Positions 23,903 through 37,400 are shown, counted from the first letter of the stretch. The stretch is 64,000 nt of DNA from Thermothelomyces thermophilus ATCC 42464 (GCF_000226095.1 NC_016472.1:5208001-5272000), one strand, 5' to 3'. A program made the numbers and translations. Notes: generated from the letters alone by a model not told the origin.

Positions 23903-23916
23903 CCCTTTGTTCTATT

Positions 23917-25138
23917 ATGGTTCAGAACGGAGGTGACCTCGACCTCGACATCGACATGGCTACTAACGTCACGGCCGAATAGCTGCTTGCCTAGCTTAGT
24001 CAACTCTAGCAGCGGATCTAGGAGTTAGACTAGAGAGATAAGGTTGCTTAAGCCCGAATTAAGGAACTCGAGAACGGCGAAAAGTACTTGTAAAAACTAG
24101 TTAACGAGGCCTATATTAAAATCGAAGCGCTTGAGATTGCCAAAGCGAGCCATATCAAGATCGAACTACCTGGCAAATATAGAGGAACTAAGGAAGATCT
24201 TATAGGATTCCTAATAAACCTCTGATCTTACTTCTGGCTTAATAATGACAAGTTTCCGGATGACAAAGCTAAAGTTCTCTATGTAGCTACGAGATTAGAG
24301 GGCAAGGTACTTAGATAGTTTAAGCCTACGTAGAATGACTATCTTACTAAGGAAGACGAAGACGACCGAGACACGTTTATATAGGTAGTCTTCTGATCTT
24401 ACGACCGTTTCGAAGAAGAGCTTCGGAAGGTTTTTGGCGACAAAGACAAGAAGATTTATACGTAAGAAAGACTTGCCAATCTCTAATAGACTAAGTTAGT
24501 AGCCTCCTATACTATATAGTTTAGATAGGATATGTTTAAGTCGTAGCTTAACGACGAGGCATTAATATAACTATTTTATAACGGTTTGAAGGAAAAGGTC
24601 AAAGATAAGCTATATAAGTACGATCGGCCTGAGACCCTAGACGAATATATCGTATAGGCCATTAGAATCGATAATCGACTCTATGTATAAGAGCAATAGA
24701 AACGAGGTCAGACGAATGGAACTGCGGTTAAGGCTAATGACAAGAAAAAGCAAGTGTACGCTAGTACTTTGTACAGGACGTATCCTAGAGCTATAGATAT
24801 AGACGTAATATAGAAGTAGGATAAGAAAAAGATAGCCAAAGACAAGTCTAACGTTACCTACTATAACTACGGAAAGAAAGGACACTATAAATAAGAATGT
24901 TAAAGCCCGAAGAAAGACTAGAAACCAGTCCCTAGAAAGGAAGTTACGGCTATTAACGAAACCGCTAAGGATGTCATCAAAGTAGCGGCTACAAGCTACG
25001 AGGACAGGGATAGCGATATAGATAGTCTCGGACACGATAGCGATAGTAAAGACAAACAAGCACCGTACTCCGAACTAGTCACGGTAGACCTAGAGATAGG
25101 TCTTGCCGAATGGGATACGGCGGGAGAGTATATACTAC
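23917..25138 (+). pseudogene. Element A gag (RIP-inactivated, split by element B)
   Basis: It starts at an intact ATG (MVQNGGDLDLDIDMATN). A heptad-rich helical segment with Gln/Leu/Glu repeats is followed by the capsid-like region. A zinc-knuckle remnant lies near 24855-24905 (YYNYGKKGHYK, then C), where the CxxC cysteines now read Tyr through TGC-to-TAC changes. Element B interrupts it at 25138, between the knuckle and the protease region. Many stops are TGG/CAG-to-TAG. Confidence 0.8.
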
Positions 25139-25556
25139 TGTCACGGAAATATATATGTAGATGCCGCCTGAGCCACTGGCACGAATAGGCTAATCAAGTC
25201 GAAGGAACAAAAGGACCAATTACAGCATAGGAAGTATAGTGATTACTACGCTCACCAGTGATCAGGGTAATCACCACCATACGATCACTTACGATCACCG
25301 TGATCAGGAATGATCACTAGGATTATATATACATATAAATAGTCACTCGTTATAGTAGACTCTAGGAGTTCACTAGTAGTAACAATCACAATCACAGTAC
25401 TTATACCAAGCATTACTAATTACTATAAGAGACAACTCTAGTATTATTATAAACCCTTTAGCTTCACCAAATCCCTTAGACGACCTGCCTACTTGTCCCA
25501 CTCGATCTACCTCTATCTAGACCCTTTTAGAAGAAGTCTAAGTTAGGTTCGTTACA
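25139..25556 (+). repeat. Left LTR of element B
   Basis: It begins TGTCACGGAAATATATATG and ends TTACA. U3 holds a cluster of GATCAC/TGATCA motifs (25230-25320) and a TATATA stretch before the inferred R start at 25375. Confidence 0.93.
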
Positions 25557-25558
25557 CG

Positions 25559-25569
25559 TTATTACCACT
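25559..25569 (+). other. Self-primer binding site of element B
   Basis: TTATTACCACT is the RIP variant of TTGTTACCACT. It pairs with AGT(G/A)GTAACAA at 25375-25385 inside the LTR, at the same position as in elements A and E. Confidence 0.6.
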
Positions 25570-25583
25570 CCCTTTGTTCTATT

Positions 25584-28500
25584 ATAGTTTAGAACGGAGG
25601 TGACTTCGACCTTGACATCGATATAGCTACTAACGTCACGGCCGAACAGCTGCTCACTTAGCTTGGTCAACTCTAGCAGCGGATCTAGGAGTTAGACTAG
25701 AGAGACAAGGCTGCTCAAGCTCAAATCAAGGAACTCGAGAACCACGAAAAGTACTTATAGAAGTTAGTTAACGAGGCTTACGCCAAAATCGAGACGCTCG
25801 AGACTGCTAAAGCGAGCTACATTAAGATCGAACTACCTAGCAAATACGGAGGAACTAAGGAGGATCTTGTAGGATTCCTAATAAACCTCCGATCCTACTT
25901 CTAGCTTAATGATGACAAGTTTCTAGATAATAAAGCTAAAGTCCTCTATATAGCTACAAGACTAGAGGGCAAGGCACTTAGATAGTTCGAGCCTATATAG
26001 AACAACTATCTCACTAAGGAAGACAAAGACGACTAAGACGCGTTTATATAGGCAGTCTTCCGATCTTATAACCGTTTCGAAGAAGAGCTTTAGAAGGTTT
26101 TTAGCGATAAAGATAAGAAGATCTATATATAAGAAAGACTTGCTAATCTCCGATAGACCAAGTTAGTAGCCTCTTATACCGTATAGTTTAGACAAGACAT
26201 ACTTAAGTCTTAGCTTAATGACGAGGCGTTAATATAACTGTTCTATAATAGCTTAAAGGAAAAGGTTAAAGACAAGCTATATAAGTATAATCGGCCTAAG
26301 ACCCTAGACAAATATATCGTATAGGCTATTAAGATTAATGATTAACTCTATATATAAGAGCAATAGAAACAAGGTCGAATAAATAGAGCTATAGTTAAGG
26401 CTAACGATAAGAAAAAGCGAGCGTACGTCAGTACCTTATACGGGACACACCCCGGAGCTATAGATATAGATATAGTATAGAAGTAGGACTAGAAGAAGAT
26501 AACTAAAGACAAGTCTAATGTTACCTACTATAACTACAGAAAGAAAGGGCACTATAAGCAAGAATGTCGTAGCCCGAAGAAAGAATAGAAGACAGTCCCT
26601 AGAAAGGAAATTACGGCTATCGACGAAACTACCAAGGACGTCATCGAAGTAGCGGCCACAAGCTATAAAGACAAGGGCAGTGACATAGACAGTCTCGGAC
26701 ATGACGGCAACGGTAAAGACAAACAAGTACTATACTCCGAACTGGTCACTGTAGATCTAGAGATAGGTCTTGCTAAATAGGATATAGTAGGAGAATATAT
26801 ACTAATAGTTTCGATTCTCCTAGCCTTGAGGTAATAGGGTTTTATAGTTACCTAGAGGCGGGATAGATTGTAGATAACCAATACCTAAGGAATCGAAAGA
26901 CCTAGACCTAATGTTCTATTCCTCTAGGAACGAATCGAATAGTACCGTAATAAAGTTTTTTAACTTAACACGGAACTATATAAATAGGATAGACGCTTGA
27001 TTCGACTTGCCTAGTAGAGCGATAGAATAAGGGACAAAATAAGGAAACTCCAATATATTATAGAAACCATCAAAGGAGAACAGCCTATAACATATAATAG
27101 GCCCGATAGCTATGCCGAGTATCTTGACGGCCAGTAACTTAGTAACGACGTATAGAACCCGGAATACTAGTTTATACACGTAAACCACAGAAAGGACGAA
27201 CGTATATAGGAAAGCTACTAGAAGAAACACTCCTATATTAGCACTAGAGTACCTATAGTCTATATACAATAAGAAGGATTCGGGAAAGAATTCCAATACC
27301 TCCTAGGCAATGCCACACGATTATACCCTCGACACGAGGTACATACGCAAGTGCTCTGGTTCTAGTGTATAGCATACAAATGCCGATACCACTTCCACGA
27401 CAAATTCAAAAACAATCACTAGCCGACCTGACAAGGAAATGAGGACGGAAGCTTACGCCCTATGGAATAGGTCTACGATATAGGAAACAGAGCGGCCGAA
27501 TTGCTCTAGAAGATCGAAGCCTACGATCTAGAAGGCATTACGATAATTCTAAGATAAGCCTAGCCTAGGCACTATAGAACCGGACGAGATATATAGGACT
27601 TGTGCTAGAGTAACGATTGCCTCTATCATACGGACGAAAAGAAATTGCGAATTCGGGAGCTTTAGATAAAGCTATAGCACGTACGATAGAAAGCGGAACG
27701 GACCTAATGGTAGGAAGCCGTAAGTACTCAATGGCTTATAGAAATGAGCATGATTAACGAAGCCGCTATTAGCCGAACAACTAAAGAGGTTAGCACTGAC
27801 CTGGGAAACGGGTTAGGGCCCTTCGAGGGGCCTAGAAACCATTAATGCCCGCGTAGCGGTGAGTAATAGCATAGTATAGGAGGAACTAGCGTAAGAGACT
27901 ACTATATCGAGACTTCCTGGTAGAAATATAGGAAATCGCCGCAATCTTTGGACGATAGCGGCAAGACAAGCGATTATAGATAATAGCATAGTGGAAACAG
28001 CACGAAATGCTTGTACTAGTAGATAGTAGAGTAGAGATAAATCTAATTTCGCTGATACTTATAAATTAGCTATAGATACCCTAGAGAATAAAGTAGAAGC
28101 ATAGTATAATCAAAGGGCTATTTCCGATGTAATAGGTATATAGGGAGACTAAACCAATCGATATCACTATGGCAGGGAAGACTATAGTAGTCGTATTTAG
28201 CATCGTAGATATAGATAATAACAAAGATATAATATTAGGGTTACTATAGTATAAAGATTACAACCTAGACATTAGCTAGAGGAATAGTAGCTACCTACGA
28301 CCCTAAATAGAGTTATATTTAACTAGTAAGATAAGGAGTATATAAGGATTACAAGCAGACAATGCTTAGGGAAAGGCATATCCTATAGATCTATTACAAG
28401 AGATAGACAGTGGCAGGCAGACTACTACAGACTCTAGAAGAGGCAGCACAACGACATCAATATCGTAACAGGAGGAACGAGCTAAACCGCCAATAGCTAT

Positions 28501-31500
28501 TCTCTCCGTTAACGAATGTAGAGCACTATAACCAGAGTAGTAGGTTAAGATAGGAGAAATCGCTAGCATCGCCATAGACGGAACCAAGTTCGTATACTAT
28601 CAGAAAATCGAGAAACGAGACAAGACTAGGAAAGTACCGAAGGAATACGAAGGATACCTAGCATTCGAACCGAAGTATCTAGAAGGATTACTAGAACACG
28701 GCCTATAGGATTACGAGATCAAGCTTAAGGAAGGAGTATGACTAAAGTTCTTTAAGATTTACTATACGAGCTAGATATAGAACGAAGAACTTAAGCGATA
28801 TTTAGAAGAAAACCTTTGAAGAGGATATATCCGCCTGTCGATATTGCTAGCAAGCTACCTAATCCTATTTGTACCTAAGAAAGATAGAAAGCTATAGCTA
28901 TACGTTGACTATTAGCAACTTAACGAACAGACTATAAAAAACTGATACCTATTATTACTAATCTTATAGCTCCGAGATTAGTTAGCAGGAGCCTAATATT
29001 TTACGTATCTTGACTTGCCATCGGCCTATAACTATATATAGATTAAAGAAAGCGACGAGTGGAAAACGGCCTTTAGGACACCCTATAGCTATTACAAGTA
29101 CCTCATCATGCCATTCGGACTTATAAACGCGCTAGCAACGTTCCAAGCCCTGATTAATCAAGCTATCTGACCTTTTCTCGACAAATTTATAGTATGTTAT
29201 CTCGATAACATACTTATCTTCTCTAAGATAGTAGACGAACACTAGAAGTATATAAAAGTAGTATTAGACATGCTATATATATATAAACTATTAGTTAACA
29301 AGGAAAAGAGCGAATTCTATGTTAGGAAAACGGTGTTTCTAGGATACGAAATATCCCTAGGATAAATCCGGATAGAACCTTCAAAGGTTAAAGCTATCAA
29401 GAATTAGCTACGACCGACGTCAGTTACGGAAGTATAAAGCTTCATCAGATTTATAAACTTCTACCAGATGTTCATTAGGAACTTTAGAGCGATTACACAA
29501 CCTTTATACAAACTTACTAAGAAGAACGCTAAATTCCAATGGGAAGAATAATACGAGCAAGCATTTACGCAAATCCGCGACGCTATTACCAAAGATCTAG
29601 TACTAGTACTGCCGGACCCTAAGAAGCTATTTAAGGTAGAAATAGACGCTTTAGACTACGCCATCGGAGGACAATTAGGATAACAAGACGAACAAGGGAA
29701 GCTACATCCTATAGCCTTCTTTTCAAAGAAGCTCGATAGACCATATCTCAATTATCCGATTCACGATAAGGAACTACTTGCGATTGTCAAAGCTTTCAAG
29801 GAATGGCGACTATACCTTAGTAGTATAATTAAACCGGTATAAGTATATACAGATTATAAGAACCTACGATACTTCATAATAACAAAGGAGCTTAATAGAT
29901 GACAAATATAATAGGCAGAATTCCTCGCGGAATTCAACTTTGAGATCCGCTATAAGAAGGGCAAAGAGAACGTACAAGCGGACATCTTAAGCCGACGAAC
30001 GGATCACATGGAAGGACGAACGGAAACAACATTACCGTTATTTAAGGAACGAACAGATAGAACGCTATATCACGAAATGTAGACACCTATAGAAGACGAT
30101 CTACTCGACTCGTTCCTAGAATATTACGCAATCTTTCGAGAAGAAAGGATCAACGAGGCATAGTATCAAGCAGCACCCGGACTACTAGTACCTAACAGAG
30201 TGGAAGAAAGAGATGGAAAACTCTAGTACCAAGGCAAAGTGTATATCTACGACAAAGATTAATAGCTATAAATAATTCGAGAACTCTATAAGTCGAAACT
30301 CGGAGGATATAAAGGAGTTACGAAGACTATCGCACAAGTTAAAAAACACTACGACTTTCTATAATTAACGGTACGAGTTAAGGAAGTCATACGGAACTAT
30401 GACATCTGTAATCGAAGCAAAACGGCATGATATAAGCCATATAGGCTACTTTAGCTACTACTAATAGCTAATAAACTATAGAGCTTAGTTACGATAGACT
30501 TTATTACGAAGCTACTAGAATCCAAGGATATAGCTATAGGAGTGACCTACGATAGTATTCTTACTATAGTAGATTGCCTAACTAAATAGGCATACTTCTT
30601 TCCCTATAAGAAATCCTAGATAGCTAAATAGCTAGCAGACATAATCTATCGGCAAGTTACATCAGTGCACGCTTAGCCGCAAGAATGGATCACCGACAGA
30701 GACACCAAGTTCGCATCGAAGTTCTAGAAAGCGTTAATATAACGATTAGACATTAACAGTAAGCTGTTAACGACATATTACCTATAGACTGACGGACAAA
30801 TAGAGCGACTAAACTAAGTTATTAAGCAGTACCTCCACTCTTACGTTAACTACTAGCAAAACGACTAGGTCATGCTATTACCAACAGTATAACTCGCTTA
30901 CAACACGACACCAACGGAAACAACCAAAGTCATACCGTTCTTCGCAAACTATAGATATAAAGCAGACCTTAGGCAAGGACCAGAGGTTACAGTGCCAAGA
31001 GCAGCAGTCAAAGTAGAACAAATATACGTACTATATAAAAAGCTTAAAAAGGAACTTGAGTTTATTAAGACCAGAATAAAGAACTACTACGATAAACATA
31101 GGCTTAAGGGACCTTGCCTAGAGAGGGGAGACAAAGTCTACCTAATCGTACGAAACTTACGAACCAAACGACCAAGTACGAAGCTAAACTTCAAGAAGGT
31201 CAGACCCTTTGTTATCAAAGAATGAATTTCGACATCTAACTACCGACTATCGTTACCGTCATCTATATGACTATAGATAGATGTTTTTTATATTTCACTT
31301 CTCGAACCAGCACTAAAGAACGCCAAGGTTACTACGTATATTAAAGCAAAGGACAAAGAGGAAGAATAGGACATCAAAGAAATTCTAGATTTACGTATTA
31401 TTAATAGGGAACTATAGTACCTAGTTAAATGGCTTGATTTCGGACTAGAAGACAACTCATAGGAACCCGTCAAGAATTTGAACTGCCTTAAGAAACTAGA

Positions 31501-31570
31501 ACAGTTCTATCGGCAGAACCCGGATCAGCTAAAGGCAAATCTAAGACAGAACCGAAAATAGCGCCCTAGT
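25584..31570 (+). pseudogene. Element B gag-pol polyprotein with chromodomain (RIP-inactivated)
   Basis: The start codon has decayed from ATG to ATA (25584). Domains in order: helical Gag; zinc knuckle near 26520-26580; a Cys/His-rich segment near 27360-27430 (CIAYKCRYHFHDKF); aspartic protease near 28020-28060 (LVDSRAEINLIS); RT about 28800-29360 (YFTYLDLPSAYNYI, then CYLDNILIFSK, a decayed YxDD); RNase H about 29620-30000; integrase about 30290-30960 (CDICNRSK zinc-finger remnant, VTIDFITKL, ITDRDTKFASKF); and a chromodomain about 31380-31530 (LQYLVKWLDF, then EPVKNL). It has dozens of in-frame stops, nearly all explained by C-to-T or G-to-A. A 77-codon stretch at 30992-31225 remains open. 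Confidence 0.88.
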
Positions 31571-32080
31571 TAATAACGTCGACGCTACCGTTAAGCTATA
31601 CAACGGCCCCCGATTCCTGCTGTTCTACTGCCTCCAATTCGTTTAGATTTGACAAACCCCGTATAACTATATCTGCCCCCTTCTCCACTAGGAACTCTCG
31701 TTATTTACAGACCTGAGTCAGACAGGCTAATGCCTTAGAAGCTTTACATTAATATTCTCATAGCAAGGCTTCGGCCTCTTTCTCTTTAGCCTTTAAACGA
31801 CGTTGCTTACGTATAATACGATCTACTACGTTACAATTAGAGATATGCTCTTGTAAGGAAACGGGAACTTATAAGAAGAAACTAGAACGCTAGAACCATT
31901 ATAAGTACGACCCTAACGTACGCAAGCCTTGTAGCGACGAGATTTTTTAATCATTTTATATATTTGGTTATGCTCTACGCAATAAGAACACGCTATTACT
32001 ATAAACCCGTGATCGAAAATAAACTGAGCTAAACACTTATGACGAATAGATACTAGGGATCTATATACATTAGATGGCAT
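31566..32080 (-). pseudogene. Antisense Zn2Cys6-like ORF of element B
   Basis: Minus strand, starting MPSNVYRSLVSIRHK at 32080 and ending at 31566, tail-to-tail with pol. The Cys pattern is C-x2-C-x6-C-x8-C-x2-C-x6-C if three Tyr are read as RIP-changed Cys; visible are ACSYC and KACVR. A Lys/Glu-rich helix follows. Equivalent ORFs occur at the same place in A and E. There is one frame break between the cluster and the helix, present in both B and E. The pattern is that of fungal Zn2Cys6 binuclear DNA-binding clusters; function in the element is unknown. Confidence 0.65.
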
Positions 32081-32209
32081 GACTAATAGTACAAAGGGTA
32101 ACAAGAGGCTAAGGAGAAAAACATATATAAGGAACATAAGGGATGTTAGCGCTATTTGAGACGGCCTAAAGAGGGCTTTTAGGTCGAAAGCCTCGGAAGG
32201 AAGGCATCG

Positions 32210-32627
32210 TATCACGGAAATATATATACAGATACCGCCTAAGCCACTAGCACGAATAGGCTAATTAAGTCGAAGGAACGAAAGGACCAATTACAGCATG
32301 GGAAGTATAGTGATCACTACGCTCACTAGTAATCAGGGTAATCACTACCATACGATCACTTACAATCACCGTGATCAGGAATGATCACTAGGATTATATA
32401 TATATATAAATAGTCACTCGTTATAGTAGACTCTAGGAGTTCACTAGTAGTAACAATCACAATTACAGTACTTATACCAAGCATTGCTAATTACTATAAG
32501 AGACAACTCTAGTGTTGTTATAAACCCTTTGGCTTTACCGAATCCTTTAGACGACCTGCCTACTTGTCCCGCTCGATCTACCTCCGTCTGGACCCTTTCA
32601 GAAGAAGTCTGAGTTAGGTTTGTCACA
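32210..32627 (+). repeat. Right LTR of element B
   Basis: It starts TATCACGG (RIP form of TGTCACGG), has the same 418-bp length as the left copy and ends in TGTCACA. Confidence 0.93.
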
Positions 32628-32632
32628 ACTAC

Positions 32633-35600
32633 TAATTTCGATTCTCCTAGCCTTGAGATAATAGGGTTTTACGGTCACGTAAAGGCGGGATAGATCGTAG
32701 ACAACTGATACCTAAGGAATCGAAAGACCTAGATCTAATGTTCTATTCCTCTAGGAACGAATCGAATGGTATTATAACGAAGTTTTCCGGCTTAATACGG
32801 AACTACGTGAATAGGATGAACGCTTGATTCGACTTACCTAGTAGAGCGATAGAATAAGGGACGAGATAAGGGAACTTCGACATATTATAGAAACTATTAA
32901 AGGGGAACAGCCTATAATATACGATAGGCCCGATAGCTACGCTAAGCATTTTGACGACTAGTGACTTAGCCACGACGTACGGAACCCTAAATACTAGTTT
33001 ATACGTGCGAACCGCGGAAAAGATGAGTATACGTGGGAAAGCTATTGGAAGAGACACTCCTACCTTAGCATTAGAGTATCTATAGTCTACGTATAGTGGG
33101 AAGGATTTGGAAAAGAGTTCTAATACCTTCTAGGTGACGCTACGCGACTGTACCCGTGACACGAGGCATACGTACAAGTGCCCTGGTTCCAGTGTGTGGC
33201 ATACAAATGCCGATACCACTTCCGTGACAAATTCGAAAACAATCACTAGCCGACCCGATAAGGAAATGAGGATAGAAGCCTCTGCCCTGTGGAATAGGTC
33301 TATGATATAGGAAACAGAGCGGCCGAATTGCTCTAGAAGATCGAAGCCTACGATCTAGAAGGCATTACGGTAGTACCAAAACGAGCCTGGCCTAGGTACT
33401 ACGGAATAGGACGAGACATATAGGACTCGTGCCGGAGTAACGACTGCCTCTACTATATAGACAAAAAGAAATCGCGGATCTAGGAGCTTTAGATGAAGCT
33501 ATGGTACGCACGACAAAAAGTAGAACGGACCTAATGGTGGGAAGCTACAAGCACTTAATGGCTTATAGAAATAAGCACGATTGACGAAGCCGCTATTAGC
33601 CGAACAACCGAAGAAGTTAGCACTGACCTAGGAAACGGGTCAGGGCCCTTCGAGGGGCCCAAAAACTATTGACGCCTGTATAGCGGTAAGTAATAGCGTA
33701 GTATAGGAGGAACTGGCGTAAGAGACCACTATATCGAGACCTCCTGGCAGAAACATAGGAAATCGCCATAATCTTTGGACGACGGCGGCAAGACAAGCGA
33801 TTATAGATAATAGTATAATAGAAATAGTATAAAATGCTTATACTAGTGGACAGTAGAGCAGAGATAAACCTAATTTCGCCGACACTTGTAAATTAGCTAC
33901 AGATACCCTAGAGAATGAAGTGGAAGTATAGCATAGTCAAAGGGCCATTTCCAATATAATAGGTATATAGGGAGACCAAACCGATCGATATTACTATAGC
34001 AGGGAAAACTATAGTAGTCGTATTTAGTATCGTAGATATAGGCAATGATAAAGATATAATATTAGGATTATTATAGTATAAAGATTACGACCTAGATATT
34101 AGCTAGAAGAATGGTAGCTACCTACGACCCTAAATGGAGTTATATTCGACTAGCAAGATAGGGAGTATACAAGGATCGCGAGCAGACGATACTTAGGGGA
34201 AGGCATGTCCTATAGATCTACCGTAAGAGACGGACAGTGGCAGGCAGACTACTACAGACTCTAGAAGAAGCGGCATAATGACACCGACGTTACGACAGGA
34301 GGAACAAGCTAAACCGCCGATAGCTGTTCTCTCTGTTGACGAATGCGGAGCACTATAACTAGAGTAGTAGGTTAAGACAGGAGAAATCGCTAGCATCGCT
34401 ATAGACGAAACCAAGTTCGTATATTATTAGAAAACCGAGAGATAAGACAAGACTAGGGAAGTACCGAAGGAATATAAAGGATACCTAGCATTCGAACCGA
34501 AGCATCTAGAAGGATTACTAGAATATAGCCTATGGGATTATGAGATTAAGCTTAAGGAAGGAGCATGACTGAAGTTCTTCAAGATCTACTATATGAGCCA
34601 GATATAGAACGAAGAACTTAAGCGATATTTAGAGGAGAACCTTTGAAGAGGATATATCTACCTGTCGACATCGCTAGCAGGCTACCTAATCCTGTTTGTG
34701 CCTAAGAAAGATAGAAAGCTATAGTTATATGTCGACTATTAGTAACTTAACGAATAGACTATGAAAAACCGATACCTATTACCGCTAATCTTACGGCTCT
34801 GAGATTAGTTAGTAGGAGCCTAATATTTTACACGTCTTGACTTACTATTAGCCTATAACTATATATAGATCAAAGAAGGCAACGAGTGGAAAACGGCCTT
34901 TAGGACACCCTATGGCCACTACAAGTACCTTATCATGCTATTCGGACTTATAAACGCGCCGGTAACGTTCTAAGCCCTGATTAATTAAGCTATCCGATCC
35001 TTTCTCGACAAATTTGCGGTATATTATCTCGATAATATACTTATCTTCTCTAAAACAATAGACGAACACTAGAAGTACATAAAAGCAGTGCTAGATACGT
35101 TATACGTATACAAGCTATTAGTTAACAAGGAAAAGAGCGAATTCCACGTTAGGAAGACGGTGTTTTTAGGATATAAGATATCCCTAGGATAAATCCGGAT
35201 AGAACCTTCAAAAGTCAAAGCTATCAAGGACTGGCTACGATTGACGTTAGTCACAGAAGTACAAAGCTTCATCGGATTTACGAACTTCTACTAGATGTTC
35301 ATTAGGAACTTTGGAGCGATCATACGACCTTTGTACGAACTTACTAAGAAGAACGCTAAATTCTAATAGGAAGAGCAACACAAACAAGCATTTACGTAGA
35401 TCTATAACGCTATTACTAAAGATCTAGTACTAGTGCTACTAGACCCTAAGAAGCCATTTGAGGTAGAAACGGACGCTTTAGACTACGCTATCGGAGGACA
35501 ATTAGGACAACGAGACGAATAAGAGAAGCTATACCCTGTAGCCTTCTTTTCAAAGAAGCTCGATAGACCACGTCTTAATTATCTAATCTATAACAAGGAA

Positions 35601-37400
35601 CTACTTACAATTATCGAAGCTTTCAAGGAATGGCGACTATACCTTAGCGGCACGATTAAACTAGTATAAGTATATATGGATCACAAGAATTTACAATACT
35701 TTATAATGACAAAGGAGCTTAACGGACGACAAATATAATAAGCAGAATTCCTTACGGAATTTAACTTTGAGATCTACTACAAGAAGGGCAAAGAGAATAC
35801 ATAAGTAGACGCCTTAAGCCGACAAACGGATCATATAGAAGGATAAACGGAAATAACGCCACCATTATTTAAGGAACGAACAGATAGAATGCTACATCAC
35901 GAAATGTAGACACCCGTAGAAGACGATCTACTCGACTCGTTCCTAGACTATTACGTAATCTTTCGAGAAGAAAGGATTAACAAGGCATAGTATTAAGCAA
36001 TACCCAGACTAGTAGTACCTAACGGAGTAGAAGAAAAAGATAGGAAACTCTAGTACCGAGGTAAAGCGTATATCTACGACAAAGATCAATAGCTGCGAAT
36101 GATTCGAGAACTCTACGAGTCGAAACTCGGAGGACACAAAGGAGTTACAAAGACTGTCGCACAAGTCAAGAAACACTACGACTTTCCATAGTTAACGACA
36201 CAAGTTAAGGAAGTTGTATAGAGCTACGACATCTACAATTGAAGCAAAACGGCATGATACAAGCTATACAAGCTACTTTAGCTACTACTAATAGCTGACG
36301 AACTATAGAGTTTAGTTATAATAGACTTTATTACGAAGTTGCTAGAATCTAAGGATACGGCTATAGGGGTAATCTACAATAGTATTCTTACTATAGTAGA
36401 TCGCTTGACTAAATGGGCATACTTCTTTCCCTACAAGGAGTCCTAGATAGCTAAATAGCTAGCAGACGTGATCTATCGGCAAGTCGCATCAGTATATGCT
36501 TGGCTATAGGAATAGATCACCGACAGAGATACTAAGTTTATATCGAAGTTCTGGCAAGCGTTAATGCAATAATTAGGCGTTAATAGCAAGCTATTAACGG
36601 CATATCACCTACAGACTGACGGACAAACAGAGTAACTAAACCAAGTTGTCGAACAGTACCTTTGTTCTTACGTCAACTACTAGTAAGACGACTAGGTCAT
36701 GCTATTGCCAACAGTATAACTCGCTTATAATATAACGCCAATAGAAACGACTAAAGTCATACCGTTCTTTGCGAACTACGGATATAAAGCAGACCTTAGG
36801 CAAGGACCAGAGGTTATAGTGCCGAGAGCAGCAGTTAAAGTGGAACAAATGTACATACTACACGAGAAGCTTAAAAAGGAACTCGAGTTTGTCAGAACCA
36901 GGATGAAGAATTACTATAACAAACACAGGCTCGAGGGACCTTGCCTAGAGAGGGGAGACAAAGTCTACCTAGTTATATGAAACTTATAAACCAAACGACC
37001 AAGCATAAAGCTAGACTTTAAGAAGGTTAGACCCTTCGTTATCAAGGAACGAATTTCGATATCTAACTACTAACTATCGTTACCGTCATCTATGCGATTA
37101 CAGACGGATGTTTTTCATATTTCACTTCTTGAACCAGTACTAAAGAATGCTAAGACCGCTATAAACATTGAAGCAAAGGACGAAGAGGAAGAATAGGACG
37201 TCGAAGAAATTCTAGATTTACGTATTATTAACAGGGAACTATAGTATCTAGTCAAATGGCTTAATTTTAGACTAGAGGACAACTTATAGGAACTAGTTAA
37301 GAACCTAAATTGCCCTAAGAAACTGGAATAGTTCTATTGGTAGAACCCGGAACGACTAAAGGAAAACCTAGGACAGAACCAAAGACGGCGCCCTAGTCGA
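32633..37400 (+). pseudogene. Element A pol with chromodomain (RIP-inactivated)
   Basis: It resumes directly after the ACTAC duplication of element B and parallels B domain for domain. It has the Cys/His-rich segment near 33180-33250, protease near 33850, RT about 34650-35200, RNase H about 35450-35830, integrase about 36120-36800, and a chromodomain about 37200-37350 (LQYLVKWLNF). The catalytic RT loop reads YYLDNILIFSK. Frames contain numerous TAG/TAA/TGA stops of RIP type. Confidence 0.85.

Larger units (their letters stand above)
25139..32627 (+). mobile_element. Element B: chromodomain Ty3/gypsy retrotransposon inserted in A
   Basis: LTRs 25139-25556 and 32210-32627 are both 418 bp and flanked by a perfect ACTAC duplication (25134-25138, 32628-32632). 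Full length is 7489 bp. It is closely related to element A in gag and pol but has a different U3, and it belongs to the same family as element E. Gag, pol and chromodomain run on the plus strand, with a convergent antisense ORF near the 3' end and a purine tract (GGAAGGAAGGCA) before the right LTR. It is heavily RIP-mutated. Confidence 0.93.

Noticed and set aside
24637-25059. Stop-free minus-strand frame over gag of element A, also at 26436-26726 (B) and 48842-49264 on plus (E)
   Set aside because: It recurs only because the copies are homologous. RIP of the sense strand creates sense stops while this antisense frame happens to avoid them. The product is a Val/Phe/Leu-rich string without motif.
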